64,000 bases of DNA from Streptomyces sp. col6 (GTDB taxonomy: Bacteria > Actinomycetota > Actinomycetes > Streptomycetales > Streptomycetaceae), in NCBI RefSeq assembly GCF_008042035.1, contig NZ_RDBL01000006.1, positions 1,755,825 to 1,819,824 of the forward strand. The letters run 5' to 3'. Below, piece by piece: positions 52,989 through 61,814 of this stretch. The notes under the pieces were generated by a model. The model saw only the letters and a list, made by a program, of their open reading frames with translations. It made no database searches and had not been told where the DNA came from. Within the stretch, counting starts at the first letter, position 1. Each line of letters opens with the position of its first letter. A program made the position numbers and the translations under genes.

Positions 52989-55037
52989 GTGTCCAAACTG
53001 ACCGACGTGCCCAAACGGATCCTGATCGGACGGGCCCTGCGCAGCGACAAGCTGGGGGAGACGCTCCTCCCCAAGCGCATCGCACTCCCCGTCTTCGCAT
53101 CCGACCCGCTGTCCTCGGTGGCGTACGCACCCGGAGAAGTCCTCCTCGTGCTCTCCATCGCGGGTGTGTCGGCCTACCACTTCAGCCCCTGGATCGCGGT
53201 CGCGGTCGTGGTCCTGATGTTCACGGTCGTCGCCTCCTACCGGCAGAACGTGCACGCCTACCCGAGCGGCGGCGGCGACTACGAGGTCGCCACCACCAAC
53301 CTCGGCCCCAAGGCCGGCCTGACCGTGGCCAGCGCACTGCTGGTCGACTACGTCCTGACCGTCGCCGTGTCGATCGCCTCCGGCGTCGAGAACCTGGGCT
53401 CGGCGGTCCCCTTCGTCGTCGAGCACAAGACGGGGTGCGCGGTCGCGGCCATCGTGCTGCTGACCCTGATGAACCTGCGCGGGGTGAAGGAGTCCGGCAA
53501 GCTCTTCGCCATCCCCACCTACCTCTTCGTGGCCGGCGTCTTCATCATGATCATCTGGGGCGCCTTCCGCGGACTCGTCCTCGGCGACACCATGCACGCC
53601 CCGACCTCCGGATACACGATCAAGCCCGAGCACCAGGGGCTGGCCGGTTTCGCCCTCGTCTTCCTGCTGCTGCGCGCCTTCTCCTCCGGCTGTGCGGCGC
53701 TCACCGGCGTCGAGGCGATCAGCAACGGCGTGCCCGCGTTCCGCAAGCCGAAGAGCAAGAACGCCGCGACCACGCTGGCGATGATGGGCCTGCTCGCCGT
53801 CACCATGTTCTGCGGCATCATCGGGCTGGCCATGGCCACCGACGTCAAGATGGCCGAGAACCCGGCGAAGGACCTGATCAGCAACGGCCGGCCGGTCGGC
53901 GCGGGCTTCGTCCAGGACCCGGTCATCTCGCAGGTCGCGGCCGCGGTCTTCGGCGACGGCACGTTCTTCTTCGTGATCCTCGCCGCCGCCACCGCCCTCG
54001 TCCTCTTCCTGGCCGCGAACACCGCGTACAACGGCTTCCCGCTGCTCGGCTCGATCCTGGCCCAGGACCGCTACCTGCCCCGCCAGCTGCACACCCGCGG
54101 CGACCGGCTCGCCTTCTCCAACGGCATCGTCCTGCTGGCCGGCGCGGCGATCCTGCTGGTCGTGATCTACGGTGCCGACTCGACCCGGCTCATCCAGCTG
54201 TACATCGTCGGCGTGTTCGTCTCCTTCACGCTCAGCCAGACCGGCATGGTCCGGCACTGGAACCGGCACCTCGCCGTGGAGAAGGACCAGGCCAAGCGCC
54301 GCCACATGATCCGCTCCCGGGCGATCAACACCTTCGGCGCCTTCTTCACCGGCCTCGTGCTCGTCGTCGTCCTCGCCACGAAGTTCACCCACGGCGCCTG
54401 GGTCGCGCTGCTCGGCATGGTGATCTTCTTCGGCACGATGACCGCGATCCGCAGGCACTACGACCGGGTCGCCGAGGAGATCTCCGCCGACGAGACCGCC
54501 CCGGACGAGTCGATCCGCCCCTCCCGGGTCCACTCGATCGTCCTGGTCTCCAAGCTCCACCGCCCCACCCTGCGCGCGCTCGCCTACGCCAAGCTGATCC
54601 GCACGGACCACCTGGAGGCGCTCTCCATCAGCGTCGACCCGGCCGAGACGAAGGCCCTCAGGGAGGACTGGGAGCGGCGCGGCATCAACGTACCGCTGAA
54701 GATCCTCGACTCCCCGTACCGCGAGGTGACCCGCCCGGTCATCGAGTACGTCAAGGGCCTGCGCCGGGAGAGCCCGCGCGACGTCGTGAGCGTCTACATC
54801 CCCGAGTACGTCGTCGGCCACTGGTACGAGCACCTGCTGCACAACCAGAGCGCCCTCAGGCTCAAGGGCCGGCTGCTCTTCACCCCCGGGGTGATGGTCA
54901 CCTCGGTCCCGTACCAGCTGGAATCCTCCGAGGCCGCCAAGAAGCGCGCCCGCAGGCGCGCCGACTGGAGTGCCCCTGGCTCCGTGCGCCGCGGCCCGGT
55001 GGAGCGCAGGCAGAAGGAACCGACGCCGAAGGGCTGA
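52989..55037 (+). CDS. APC-superfamily permease, KimA-type K+/H+ importer
   Basis: This 682-aa protein has ~12 TM helices with the KimA/YdaO-like region SDPLSSVAYAPGEVLLVLSI and YPSGGGDYEVATTNLGPKAG. It ends in a ~170-residue cytoplasmic domain that resembles a universal-stress-protein fold (HSIVLVSKLHRPTLRALAYA onward). KimA imports K+ in symport with H+ and is inhibited by c-di-AMP in Bacillus. TACGAT 7 nt before the GTG and no Shine-Dalgarno sequence suggest leaderless translation. Divergence from two RCK proteins fits a K+ role. Amino-acid transport remains an alternative. Confidence 0.8.
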   Translation: MSKLTDVPKRILIGRALRSDKLGETLLPKRIALPVFASDPLSSVAYAPGEVLLVLSIAGVSAYHFSPWIAVAVVVLMFTVVASYRQNVHAYPSGGGDYEVATTNLGPKAGLTVASALLVDYVLTVAVSIASGVENLGSAVPFVVEHKTGCAVAAIVLLTLMNLRGVKESGKLFAIPTYLFVAGVFIMIIWGAFRGLVLGDTMHAPTSGYTIKPEHQGLAGFALVFLLLRAFSSGCAALTGVEAISNGVPAFRKPKSKNAATTLAMMGLLAVTMFCGIIGLAMATDVKMAENPAKDLISNGRPVGAGFVQDPVISQVAAAVFGDGTFFFVILAAATALVLFLAANTAYNGFPLLGSILAQDRYLPRQLHTRGDRLAFSNGIVLLAGAAILLVVIYGADSTRLIQLYIVGVFVSFTLSQTGMVRHWNRHLAVEKDQAKRRHMIRSRAINTFGAFFTGLVLVVVLATKFTHGAWVALLGMVIFFGTMTAIRRHYDRVAEEISADETAPDESIRPSRVHSIVLVSKLHRPTLRALAYAKLIRTDHLEALSISVDPAETKALREDWERRGINVPLKILDSPYREVTRPVIEYVKGLRRESPRDVVSVYIPEYVVGHWYEHLLHNQSALRLKGRLLFTPGVMVTSVPYQLESSEAAKKRARRRADWSAPGSVRRGPVERRQKEPTPKG

Positions 55038-55144
55038 GACCGGGGGCCGCCGCGTGTGGTCGGCGGGCGGGCGACACCCACGTAGACTCGTAGGTTGTTG
55101 TCCGGCCGCCGGCCGTCCCCTTCCCTCCCTGGAGCCATCCCCTC

Positions 55145-56500
55145 ATGCAGAACGAATCCACGTCGCCGCAGACCGGGGAGACCGAGCCGGAGTCGCTGGT
55201 CGGGCGGGAGTACGAGGTCGAGGTCGGCCCGGTCGCACACGGCGGCCACTGCATCGCGCGGACGGACGAGGGCCGCGTGCTGTTCGTACGCCACACCCTG
55301 CCCGGCGAGAAGGTCGTCGCCCGGATCACCGACGGCTCCGAGGACTCGCGCTTCCTGCGCGCCGACGCGGTGGAAATCATCGACGCGTCCAAGGACCGGG
55401 TGCCGGCCCCCTGCCCGTTCGCCGGCCCCGGCAAGTGCGGCGGCTGCGACTGGCAGCACGCCAAGCCCGGCGCCCAGCGCCGCCTCAAGGGCGAGGTCAT
55501 CGCCGAACAGCTCCAGCGCCTCGCGGGCCTCACCCCCGAGGAGGCGGGCTGGGACGGCACGGTCATGCCGGCCGAGGGCGACAAGCTCCCCGCGGGCGAG
55601 GTGCCCGCCTGGCGCACGCGAGTCCAGTACGCCATCGACGAGGACGGCCGCGTCGGCCTGCGCAAGCACCGCTCGCACGACATCGAGATCATCGACCACT
55701 GCATGATCGCCGCGCCGGGCGTCTCCGAGCTGGGCGTCGAGCAGCAGGACTGGCCCCGGATGGCCACGGTCGAGGCCATCGCCGCCACCGGCTCCCACGA
55801 CCGTCAGGTCATCCTGACCCCCCGCCCGGGTGGCCGCCTTCCCCTGGTCGAGCTGGACAAGCCGGTCTCCGTCCTGCGCGTCGACGAACGCGACGGCGGC
55901 GTCCACCGCGTCCACGGCCGCGGCTTCGTCCGCGAACGCGCCGACGACCGCACGTACCGCGTCGGCTCCGGCGGCTTCTGGCAGGTCCACCCCCAGGCCG
56001 CGAACACCCTGGTCCGCGCGGTCATGCAGGGCCTCCTGCCCCGCAAGAACGACACCGCCCTCGACCTCTACTGCGGCGTCGGCCTCTTCGCCGGCGCCAT
56101 CGGCCAGCGCATCGGCGAGAAGGGCGCGGTCCTCGGTATCGAGTCCGGCAAGCGCGCGGTCGAGGACGCCCGCCACAACCTGGCGGACCTGGACCGCGTC
56201 CGCATCGAACACGGCAAGGTCGACCAGGTCCTGCCCCGCACCGGCATCACCGAATGCGACCTCATCGTCCTGGACCCGCCCCGCGCGGGCGCCGGCAAGT
56301 CCACGGTGAAGCAGCTGGTGAGCCTCGGCGCGCGCCGTATCGCCTATGTGGCGTGCGACCCGGCGGCGCTGGCCCGGGACATCTCGTACTTCGCGGAGGG
56401 CGGCTACCGGGTGCGGACGCTGCGGGCGTTCGATCTGTTTCCGATGACGCACCATGTGGAGTGCGTGGCGATTCTCGAACCTGTCGCAAAGGGCGCCTGA
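55145..56500 (+). CDS. TRAM-domain RNA (uracil-5-) methyltransferase; island integration site
   Basis: This 451-aa RumA/RlmD-type enzyme has an N-terminal TRAM domain (VGREYEVEVGPVAHGGHCIA), an Fe-S Cys motif (PCPFAGPGKCGGCDWQH), the SAM-binding region ALDLYCGVGLFAGAIGQRI, LDPPRAGAGKS, and the catalytic Cys in VACDPAALARD. It methylates U to m5U in rRNA or tRNA. TAGACT at 55083-55088 may be its -10. Its last 69 bp and first bases beyond the stop are repeated at 63487-63563, showing a genomic island inserted at its 3' end while leaving the gene intact. Confidence 0.93.
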   Translation: MQNESTSPQTGETEPESLVGREYEVEVGPVAHGGHCIARTDEGRVLFVRHTLPGEKVVARITDGSEDSRFLRADAVEIIDASKDRVPAPCPFAGPGKCGGCDWQHAKPGAQRRLKGEVIAEQLQRLAGLTPEEAGWDGTVMPAEGDKLPAGEVPAWRTRVQYAIDEDGRVGLRKHRSHDIEIIDHCMIAAPGVSELGVEQQDWPRMATVEAIAATGSHDRQVILTPRPGGRLPLVELDKPVSVLRVDERDGGVHRVHGRGFVRERADDRTYRVGSGGFWQVHPQAANTLVRAVMQGLLPRKNDTALDLYCGVGLFAGAIGQRIGEKGAVLGIESGKRAVEDARHNLADLDRVRIEHGKVDQVLPRTGITECDLIVLDPPRAGAGKSTVKQLVSLGARRIAYVACDPAALARDISYFAEGGYRVRTLRAFDLFPMTHHVECVAILEPVAKGA

Positions 56501-56505
56501 CCTGC
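56429..56505. repeat. Left attachment-site copy (attL) in the methyltransferase 3' end
   Basis: This 77-bp segment, the end of the methyltransferase gene plus 5 bp after the stop, is repeated in direct orientation at 63487-63563 with 69/77 identities. The longest identical blocks are 23 bp (CATGTGGAGTGCGTGGCGATTCT) and 17 bp across the stop codon. Seven of eight differences are synonymous. Confidence 0.88.
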
Positions 56506-56556
56506 AGGTTTGGGTAGTGTGTGCTATCTGCATTGTGGGCGTTACGGGCGATATGC

Positions 56557-56605
56557 TGACGCTGAAATGACGCCCTTCGAGGCATCTTGACGCTCATTTG
56601 ACGCC
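56557..56605. repeat. Left arm-type repeats: two pairs of TGACGCY heptamers
   Basis: TGACGCT (56557), TGACGCC (56568), TGACGCT (56588) and TGACGCC (56599) are all in one orientation. Within each pair the starts are 11 bp apart, one helical turn. The same TGACGCT-N4-TGACGCT pair recurs at the right border (63397-63414). This is the pattern of integrase arm-binding sites. Confidence 0.75.
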
Positions 56606-56739
56606 TGTTCTGATGGGGTGTCAGGCGAGCCATCGGGCAGGTCAGGCCCTCTCAGGGGGGCGTATATCGAGGGGGTGCGACGCTCTGCGCGGAGCTGCTG
56701 GCTCCCGATGGTCAGTTGTGGGTCTGCCGCACCTTTAGG

Positions 56740-57671
56740 TGACAGGTTCAGTCACGCGGCATGGAGGGCCGGTGTGGTCATGACGGATTCGTATTCGACG
56801 GGTGTGAGCCGGTTGGGGGCGGCTTGTCGGCGGCGTTGGCGGTAGGTCCGCTCGATCCAGGTCACGATGGCGATGCGGAGTTCCTCGCGGGTGGCCCCGG
56901 TGCGTCGGTCGAGGACGTTCTTCTGCAGCAGGCTGAAGAAGGACCCCATGGCCGCGTTGTCGCCGGCCGCCCCGACTCTCCCTGTTGAGCCGACCTTCTG
57001 GTGGCGGCCGGGCACTTGGACGAGTTTCCTTGATCGAAATTGTGATCCTCTGTCGCTGTGCAGGATGCATCCGGCGACGTCCTGGCGCCGGGCGACGGCG
57101 TTGTCCAGGGCGGTCACGGCCAGCCGGGACTTCATCCGTGCGTCGATGGAGTAGCCCACGATCCGGTTACTGAAGACGTCCTTGACCGCGCAGAGATAGA
57201 GCTTGCCCTCGCCGGTGGGGTGTTCAGTGATCTCCGTGAGCCAGAGCAGGTTCGGGCCGGTCGCGGTGAAGGCCCGGTTGACCAGGTCGTCGTGGACCGG
57301 CGGGCCCGCCTTCTTCGTCCGGCCGCGTTTTTTTTGCCGAACACGCTCCACCACTGGTTGTTTCGGCAGATCCGCCACGCGGTGCGGCCGGCCATGACCG
57401 CTCCGGCGTCGCGGGCCTCGTCGGCCAGGAAGCGGTAGCCGAACTCCGGGTCGTCGCGGTGGGCGGAGAACAGCGCGTGCGCGCGATGCGCCTCGGCGAG
57501 CCTTGGCTGGAGTCACCGGGTCGTCGAGCCAGCGGTAGTAGGGCTGTCTGGCGAGCTTCAGCCCCCGGCACGCGACCGCGACGGGCATCCCATCACCGGT
57601 AGACGTCGCAATCCACACCGAACCCGGCAGGCCCTCACTCGTTTAAGATCGCTCCACCGTGAACCCTGTCA
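56740..57671 (-). mobile_element. Truncated IS3-family insertion sequence
   Basis: Ends TGACAGGTTCA (56740-56750) and TGAACCCTGTCA (57660-57671) are near-perfect terminal inverted repeats beginning TG and ending CA. The element is 932 bp, shorter than the usual 1.2-1.5 kb, because orfA is missing. No clear target-site duplication is seen. Confidence 0.8.
56752..57618 (-). pseudogene. IS3-family transposase orfB, catalytically dead and frameshifted
   Basis: The N-terminal [18 protein letters not shown] and C-terminal [20 protein letters not shown] regions are typical of IS3 OrfB. Between about 57350 and 57510 the correct frame is shifted: the family sequence [17 protein letters not shown] and [17 protein letters not shown] lies in another frame. 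The downstream shift is at a run of eight A (plus-strand T8 at ~57328-57335). Two catalytic residues are changed: TDITEH is TEITEH, and NAAMESFF is NAAMGSFF. The middle HSDRGSQF is intact. Confidence 0.88.
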
Positions 57672-57677
57672 CCAACC

Positions 57678-58290
57678 TCCGTGGACAGAACACCTAGCCC
57701 ATCTGCGGTGTGACGACACGTATACGCAGCTGGCGGCCGGATTCGGCATCGGGATCGCCACCGTGTGCCGCTTCGTACGTGAAGCGATCGACGTCCTGGC
57801 CGCACTCGCTTCCACGCTCAACGACGCTATGGTGACGACCTGTTCGAAGACATACGGGATCCTCGACGGCACCGTGCTGCCGATCGGTCCTACTATTCGG
57901 CATGAAGCGGCACCACGGCGCGAACGTCCAGGTGCTGACCGATCCGTTCGGCCAACTGCTGCCAACTGCTGTGGGCTTCGCCCGCACTGCCCGACGCAAC
58001 ACATGACCCAGCGGCACGCGGTCACGGCATCATCGACGCCCCGACCGACGCCGACCTCAAGTGCTTGGCCGGTAAGGCGTATCAGGGCGCGGCCCGCAAC
58101 GTTCGCGTTACGTTCAAGGGGCGCCGCCTCAAGCGGTGGCAACGACGCTACTACAACACCCATGCCAAGATCCGCTACGTCAGCGAGCAGGCCATGGCCA
58201 CGCTCAAGAACTGGCGCCTCCTGCGCAATCGGGTCTACTTCCGGTCAATCGGCCAGATGCGCGTTGTGGCCAACTTGCGCCACTGCGTGC
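57678..58290 (+). pseudogene. IS5-family (IS4/5-like DDE) transposase remnant
   Basis: Reading through three frames recovers LRCDDTYTQLAAGFGIGIAT, ILDGTVLPIG, MKRHHGANVQVLTDPFGQLL, LWASPALPDATHD and LKCLAGKAYQGAARNVRVTF, then GRRLKRWQRRYYNTHAKIRY. This is a Streptomyces transposase of the tnp IS5 type. A tandem duplication of the 10-mer GCCAACTGCT at 57951-57970 causes one frameshift; another lies at ~57893-57905. The N-terminus is missing, apparently at the IS3 boundary. It is non-functional. Confidence 0.82.
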
Positions 58291-58525
58291 CCGCCATCGG
58301 CTCCGTGCGCTGCGACGTCTCTGCTAGGACTGCCCTTTCCGGCGCCATTTTGTCACGCGGAGTGACCGATTCCTCACCTGAAGAAATTTCTCATTCCGGT
58401 ATGTGGCAAATCCTTTCGATTGCGGACCTTGCTGCCCGCGCGGACTCTGATGTGTCAAATATGCCGTGGAAGCCTGCAGTCGAGGTATGCGGGCGCAGCG
58501 ATCTTGGGGGAACGGGTTGGACATC

Positions 58526-58948
58526 ATGCAGGTCGCGGGGGTTGGGGCTGCAGCGCTGGTCACCGACATGGCCAAGAGCACATGGGATTCGGTGAGGGCG
58601 GGGGTGCGACGGCTGTTGCGCCGGGACGGGGAGCAAGGCTCTGCGCAGGTGCTGCAGCTCGTCGATGCTGCCCGGCAGCAGCTGATCGATTCCCCGGCTG
58701 GCGAGAGGGAGGCAGTAGAGGAGCGCCTGCGCGGTGAGCTCATGATCCAGCTGGCAGCCTTCCTGCAGCGCCATCCTGACGCGGCATCTGAGTTACAGGA
58801 ATTGGCGGAGCAGTCCCAAGGCGCGGACGACAATGCCGGCGCCCGGACAAACGTGCACCACAACACCAACAGTCAGGTGGTCATCTCGGGTGGCGCGATC
58901 AATGCCTCAGGTGGTTTCCACTACCGTGCGCCGGAGGCGGGCCAGTGA
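58526..58948 (+). CDS. Small helical protein with C-terminal amyloid-like motif (candidate Bell-type effector)
   Basis: This 140-aa protein from ATG 58526 starts with a hydrophobic/amphipathic helix (MQVAGVGAAALVTDMAKSTW), then basic and helical segments (VRRLLRRD, MIQLAAFLQRHPDAASELQE), and ends in an Asn/Gly-rich segment (HNTNSQVVISGGAINASGG, residues ~112-130). That segment aligns without gaps with the N-terminus of the protein encoded by the next gene. Known bacterial amyloid-signalling effectors pair an N-terminal membrane-active helical (Bell) domain with such a motif. Membership is inference. Its stop overlaps the next start (GTGA). Confidence 0.75.
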   Translation: MQVAGVGAAALVTDMAKSTWDSVRAGVRRLLRRDGEQGSAQVLQLVDAARQQLIDSPAGEREAVEERLRGELMIQLAAFLQRHPDAASELQELAEQSQGADDNAGARTNVHHNTNSQVVISGGAINASGGFHYRAPEAGQ

Positions 58949-61044
58949 GCGAGACGAACGCCTTCGGCCCCGTCCCGCCAGTTCCGCCCCCTCCTGGCCC
59001 CCCTGCGCCACCCGCCACCGCGCCGGAGCCCGGATTCCGGGTGGACGTGGGCAACAACCAGAACTCGAAGATCATCGTGGCGGCCGGTTCCGTGACGATG
59101 AACAACAAGCCCCAGCTACCAGTGGCGGACATCCCCCAGGCCGAGCTGGACGTGGTGGAACTGGCCTGGGTGGACTTGAGCGCCCGCGACGAGAAGGTCC
59201 GCACCGCGGACGAGGCGATCGAGCGCCTGACCCGCGAGGGGCCACGGATCGCTGTCGTGGCCGGCCAGGTGGGCTACGGCAAGCGCACGGCAGGAATCAA
59301 AGCCTTGGCCAGCATCTCCCTGCGGGAGCAGGACCTTCGAGGCAAGCCCCTCACCCTGCAGGAGATCCGCCCCGACTGGGAGCGGCCCGCTTCCCCTGAT
59401 ATCTCAGTACTGCCCGACGAGCCGGGACGCGGCTACCTGCTGGACGTCGCGGCGGAGATCGCGGCATGGAGCAACCCCGGCAATGTGGCCGAACAGCTGC
59501 TCAGCTACGCGGAGAAACTCCTCTACGTGGGCTCGTACCTGGTGGTGATCGCCGACGACCACGGGTGGCCGGACGACTCGGGCACGATGGCCCGCGCGGT
59601 CGTCCGTGCAACGACCCGGCCGTCCGCACACCGTGTGGCGAAAGCGCATCTGGAGACTGTTTTCCGCAAGCCGGACCGGGTGCGATGGCTGAGCAGCGTC
59701 GCCGGGGGCACCGAACAGACAGGCTCGGCCACCCACCTCCTCAACGACAGCAGTCGGCCCGCCGACGGCGTCCGACTGGCCGCCGTACTCGCCGAAGCCG
59801 ACGAGACGACAGAGGGACTCAGAACAGCTCTGGGCACGTTTCAGGAATGGCACAAGGACGTCCAACGCGTCTTCAAGGACACCAACGAGGACCCGGAAGA
59901 TCGGGCGCTGCTCGTCTCCTCCCTCTTCCTTGACCGCAAGGACGCCCTGACCATTCAAAGCGGCGCGCGGATCCTGCTGAAGGAACCCCAGAACACTAAC
60001 GTGCGCGCCATTTTGACCGGCCCGGATCTGACCACCCGACTGCAAAAGATGGGAGCGCAGGTCACTGGCCGGACGGTCACCCTCGAACACAGGCCCGGCT
60101 ATGCGCGCGCGGTCCTGCTCCACTTGTGGCAGCAGCGCGCCGACATTCACCCGCCCCTGCTGGAGTGGCTCGACACCGTCACCGCACCCAAGGGTCTCGC
60201 AGCCGACCGGCTGCGCGAGATCGGCGACCTTCTTGTCGAACTGGCCATCGCCGAGAACGACATCCGTGTCATCAACCAGATCCACGCCTGGATCGACAAC
60301 GGAGACAACAGCACCGAGCACCGCAAGCTGATCGCTCGAGTCCTCACCATCGCGGCCGAGTCCGACACCCTCGGCGCCGCAGTCCGCTCCCTACTGCTGG
60401 ACTCCGCGCAAGAGCCGTCACCAGCGGTAGCCACCGTCGTTGCTCTGGTCTGCCAGGGCGAGTTCGCCGAGCACTACCCACGCCAGTCCCTCGTACGGCT
60501 GCGGCACATCCTGGATCGCACCGTGACAGACGAGGCCGTTCTCGCAGCCCAGGACGCGCTACGGGACATCGCCGCCCGCGAGAACCAGTTGCCGCGCGTG
60601 TGGAGCACGGTCATCAAGTGGGCCACCGAGAAGAAACATCTGGGCGGGCACCGCGCCTTCCTGTCCCTGCTGGACCCCAGCATCGACCCCTACGTCCTGC
60701 AAGTCATGCTCGCGGCCGCCCAGCAGGACCCCGACGTCAAGGACGCCCTGGTGGAGGGCTGGAACGTCGCCTTGGCCGACTCTCGGGTAGATACGGAATG
60801 CCGCGCACTCCTCGTCGCATGGGCCCGCGCACGAGAGGCAGCGCAGGTACCAGAAGAGACCGTCACCGACATCCTCAATGACGTCGTGGTGCAGCACCTG
60901 TACTCCACCCCCATCTCCGCACTCATCTTCGGAGAACCGGGCGTGGCCAACGATGCGGCCGTCATCGAACTGCGCAAGGATCTCAGGCTGCCGCCTCAGC
61001 TGGCAGCGGCCCTGTCCGACGAGCCCTCACCCGCGAGGTCCTGA
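58945..61044 (+). CDS. NLR-like NTPase with N-terminal amyloid-like motif and helical repeats
   Basis: This 699-aa protein begins with a Pro-rich leader, then VGNNQNSKIIVAAGSVTMNN (residues 35-54), the counterpart of the upstream protein's C-terminal motif. The NTPase domain follows: variant Walker A GQVGYGKRTAGIKAL (107-121; Arg replaces the usual Ser/Thr after Lys, Thr next) and Walker B YLVVIADDHGWPD (~198-210). IRPDWERPASP and YLLDVAAEI are conserved-looking between them. Residues ~330-690 are helical and HEAT/TPR-like (RLREIGDLLVELAIAENDIR ...). This is a receptor-like layout. Coupled at both ends to its neighbours. Confidence 0.82.
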   Translation: MSETNAFGPVPPVPPPPGPPAPPATAPEPGFRVDVGNNQNSKIIVAAGSVTMNNKPQLPVADIPQAELDVVELAWVDLSARDEKVRTADEAIERLTREGPRIAVVAGQVGYGKRTAGIKALASISLREQDLRGKPLTLQEIRPDWERPASPDISVLPDEPGRGYLLDVAAEIAAWSNPGNVAEQLLSYAEKLLYVGSYLVVIADDHGWPDDSGTMARAVVRATTRPSAHRVAKAHLETVFRKPDRVRWLSSVAGGTEQTGSATHLLNDSSRPADGVRLAAVLAEADETTEGLRTALGTFQEWHKDVQRVFKDTNEDPEDRALLVSSLFLDRKDALTIQSGARILLKEPQNTNVRAILTGPDLTTRLQKMGAQVTGRTVTLEHRPGYARAVLLHLWQQRADIHPPLLEWLDTVTAPKGLAADRLREIGDLLVELAIAENDIRVINQIHAWIDNGDNSTEHRKLIARVLTIAAESDTLGAAVRSLLLDSAQEPSPAVATVVALVCQGEFAEHYPRQSLVRLRHILDRTVTDEAVLAAQDALRDIAARENQLPRVWSTVIKWATEKKHLGGHRAFLSLLDPSIDPYVLQVMLAAAQQDPDVKDALVEGWNVALADSRVDTECRALLVAWARAREAAQVPEETVTDILNDVVVQHLYSTPISALIFGEPGVANDAAVIELRKDLRLPPQLAAALSDEPSPARS

Positions 61045-61046
61045 CG

Positions 61047-61814
61047 GTGCCCTTCACCCGATGGGCCCGGCGTCGCACCCGCATACGGGTGAGACGCGGG
61101 CTGACCCGCTTCGACGCCCGGCTGAGCTCTACCTGCCCTGGCATCGGCTTCACCTGTCGGATCACCGCCCATGTCCTGACCGAACCTCCGTTCCCAGACA
61201 CAGATGCGGCGATCGTCAGCGCGATCCGGACGGCCCTGCGCACGACGGCTGCCGAAGTATCTGCCACCTGCGACCCGGCAGACACTGCAATGGCACACGA
61301 CAAGATCGAAGAACACCTGCGCCAGGAGCGCAGACTGCCAACCGAACCACCCGTTATCTACCGCGCCGAACTCACCCTCGGCCTCCTGCCCGACGACCAG
61401 TCGGCAGTGGGAGCCCTCCTTTCCGCGCAGCGCAAGCAGGCAACGGCTGACATCCTGCGCCAACAGAAGACGAGGGCCATCGCGATAGAACTCTCAGAAC
61501 CAGCCGCTCTGCTGGTCCGCTGGCTCGAACGCGAAGACGCCGACTGGTCGAAGATCCCCTCGCTCGTCGGGGAGGTAACGAAGGCCGCGGAAGTATTCGC
61601 GCAATACCGCCCGGAGCACGAGCGAACGGTCGAGCACCAGGCCCTCGAGGTCCTGCGCGAATTCCTCACCAGCTTCCCTGACTACGCCCAGAAGCACATG
61701 CTCTACACCCTCCTGGCAGCTGGCATGGATAGCGCCCAGCGCCCCCACCACGCGGCGAAAGCCAAGGCCCTCCTCAACGGTTATGCACCGCCCGACGTAC
61801 CGAGCGGCACATGA
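61047..61814 (+). CDS. Third protein of the island operon, unknown function
   Basis: This 255-aa product from GTG 61047 begins 2 bp after the NTPase stop. It has an Arg-rich N-terminus (RWARRRTRIRVRRGLTRF), a beta-rich region (YRAELTLGLLPDDQSAVGAL), a long helix (SAQRKQATADILRQQKTRAI) and a helical C-terminal half. No signal peptide or catalytic motif is visible. The beta domain plus coiled-coil order is faintly like SPFH proteins, but this is weak. Its tight coupling suggests it is part of the same system. Confidence 0.75.
   Translation: MPFTRWARRRTRIRVRRGLTRFDARLSSTCPGIGFTCRITAHVLTEPPFPDTDAAIVSAIRTALRTTAAEVSATCDPADTAMAHDKIEEHLRQERRLPTEPPVIYRAELTLGLLPDDQSAVGALLSAQRKQATADILRQQKTRAIAIELSEPAALLVRWLEREDADWSKIPSLVGEVTKAAEVFAQYRPEHERTVEHQALEVLREFLTSFPDYAQKHMLYTLLAAGMDSAQRPHHAAKAKALLNGYAPPDVPSGT

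Noticed and set aside
57328..57335. Run of eight T (A8 on the transposase strand) as a programmed -1 frameshift signal
   Set aside because: IS3 programmed frameshifting occurs between orfA and orfB, not inside orfB. A second frameshift and two lost catalytic residues show that this is decay.
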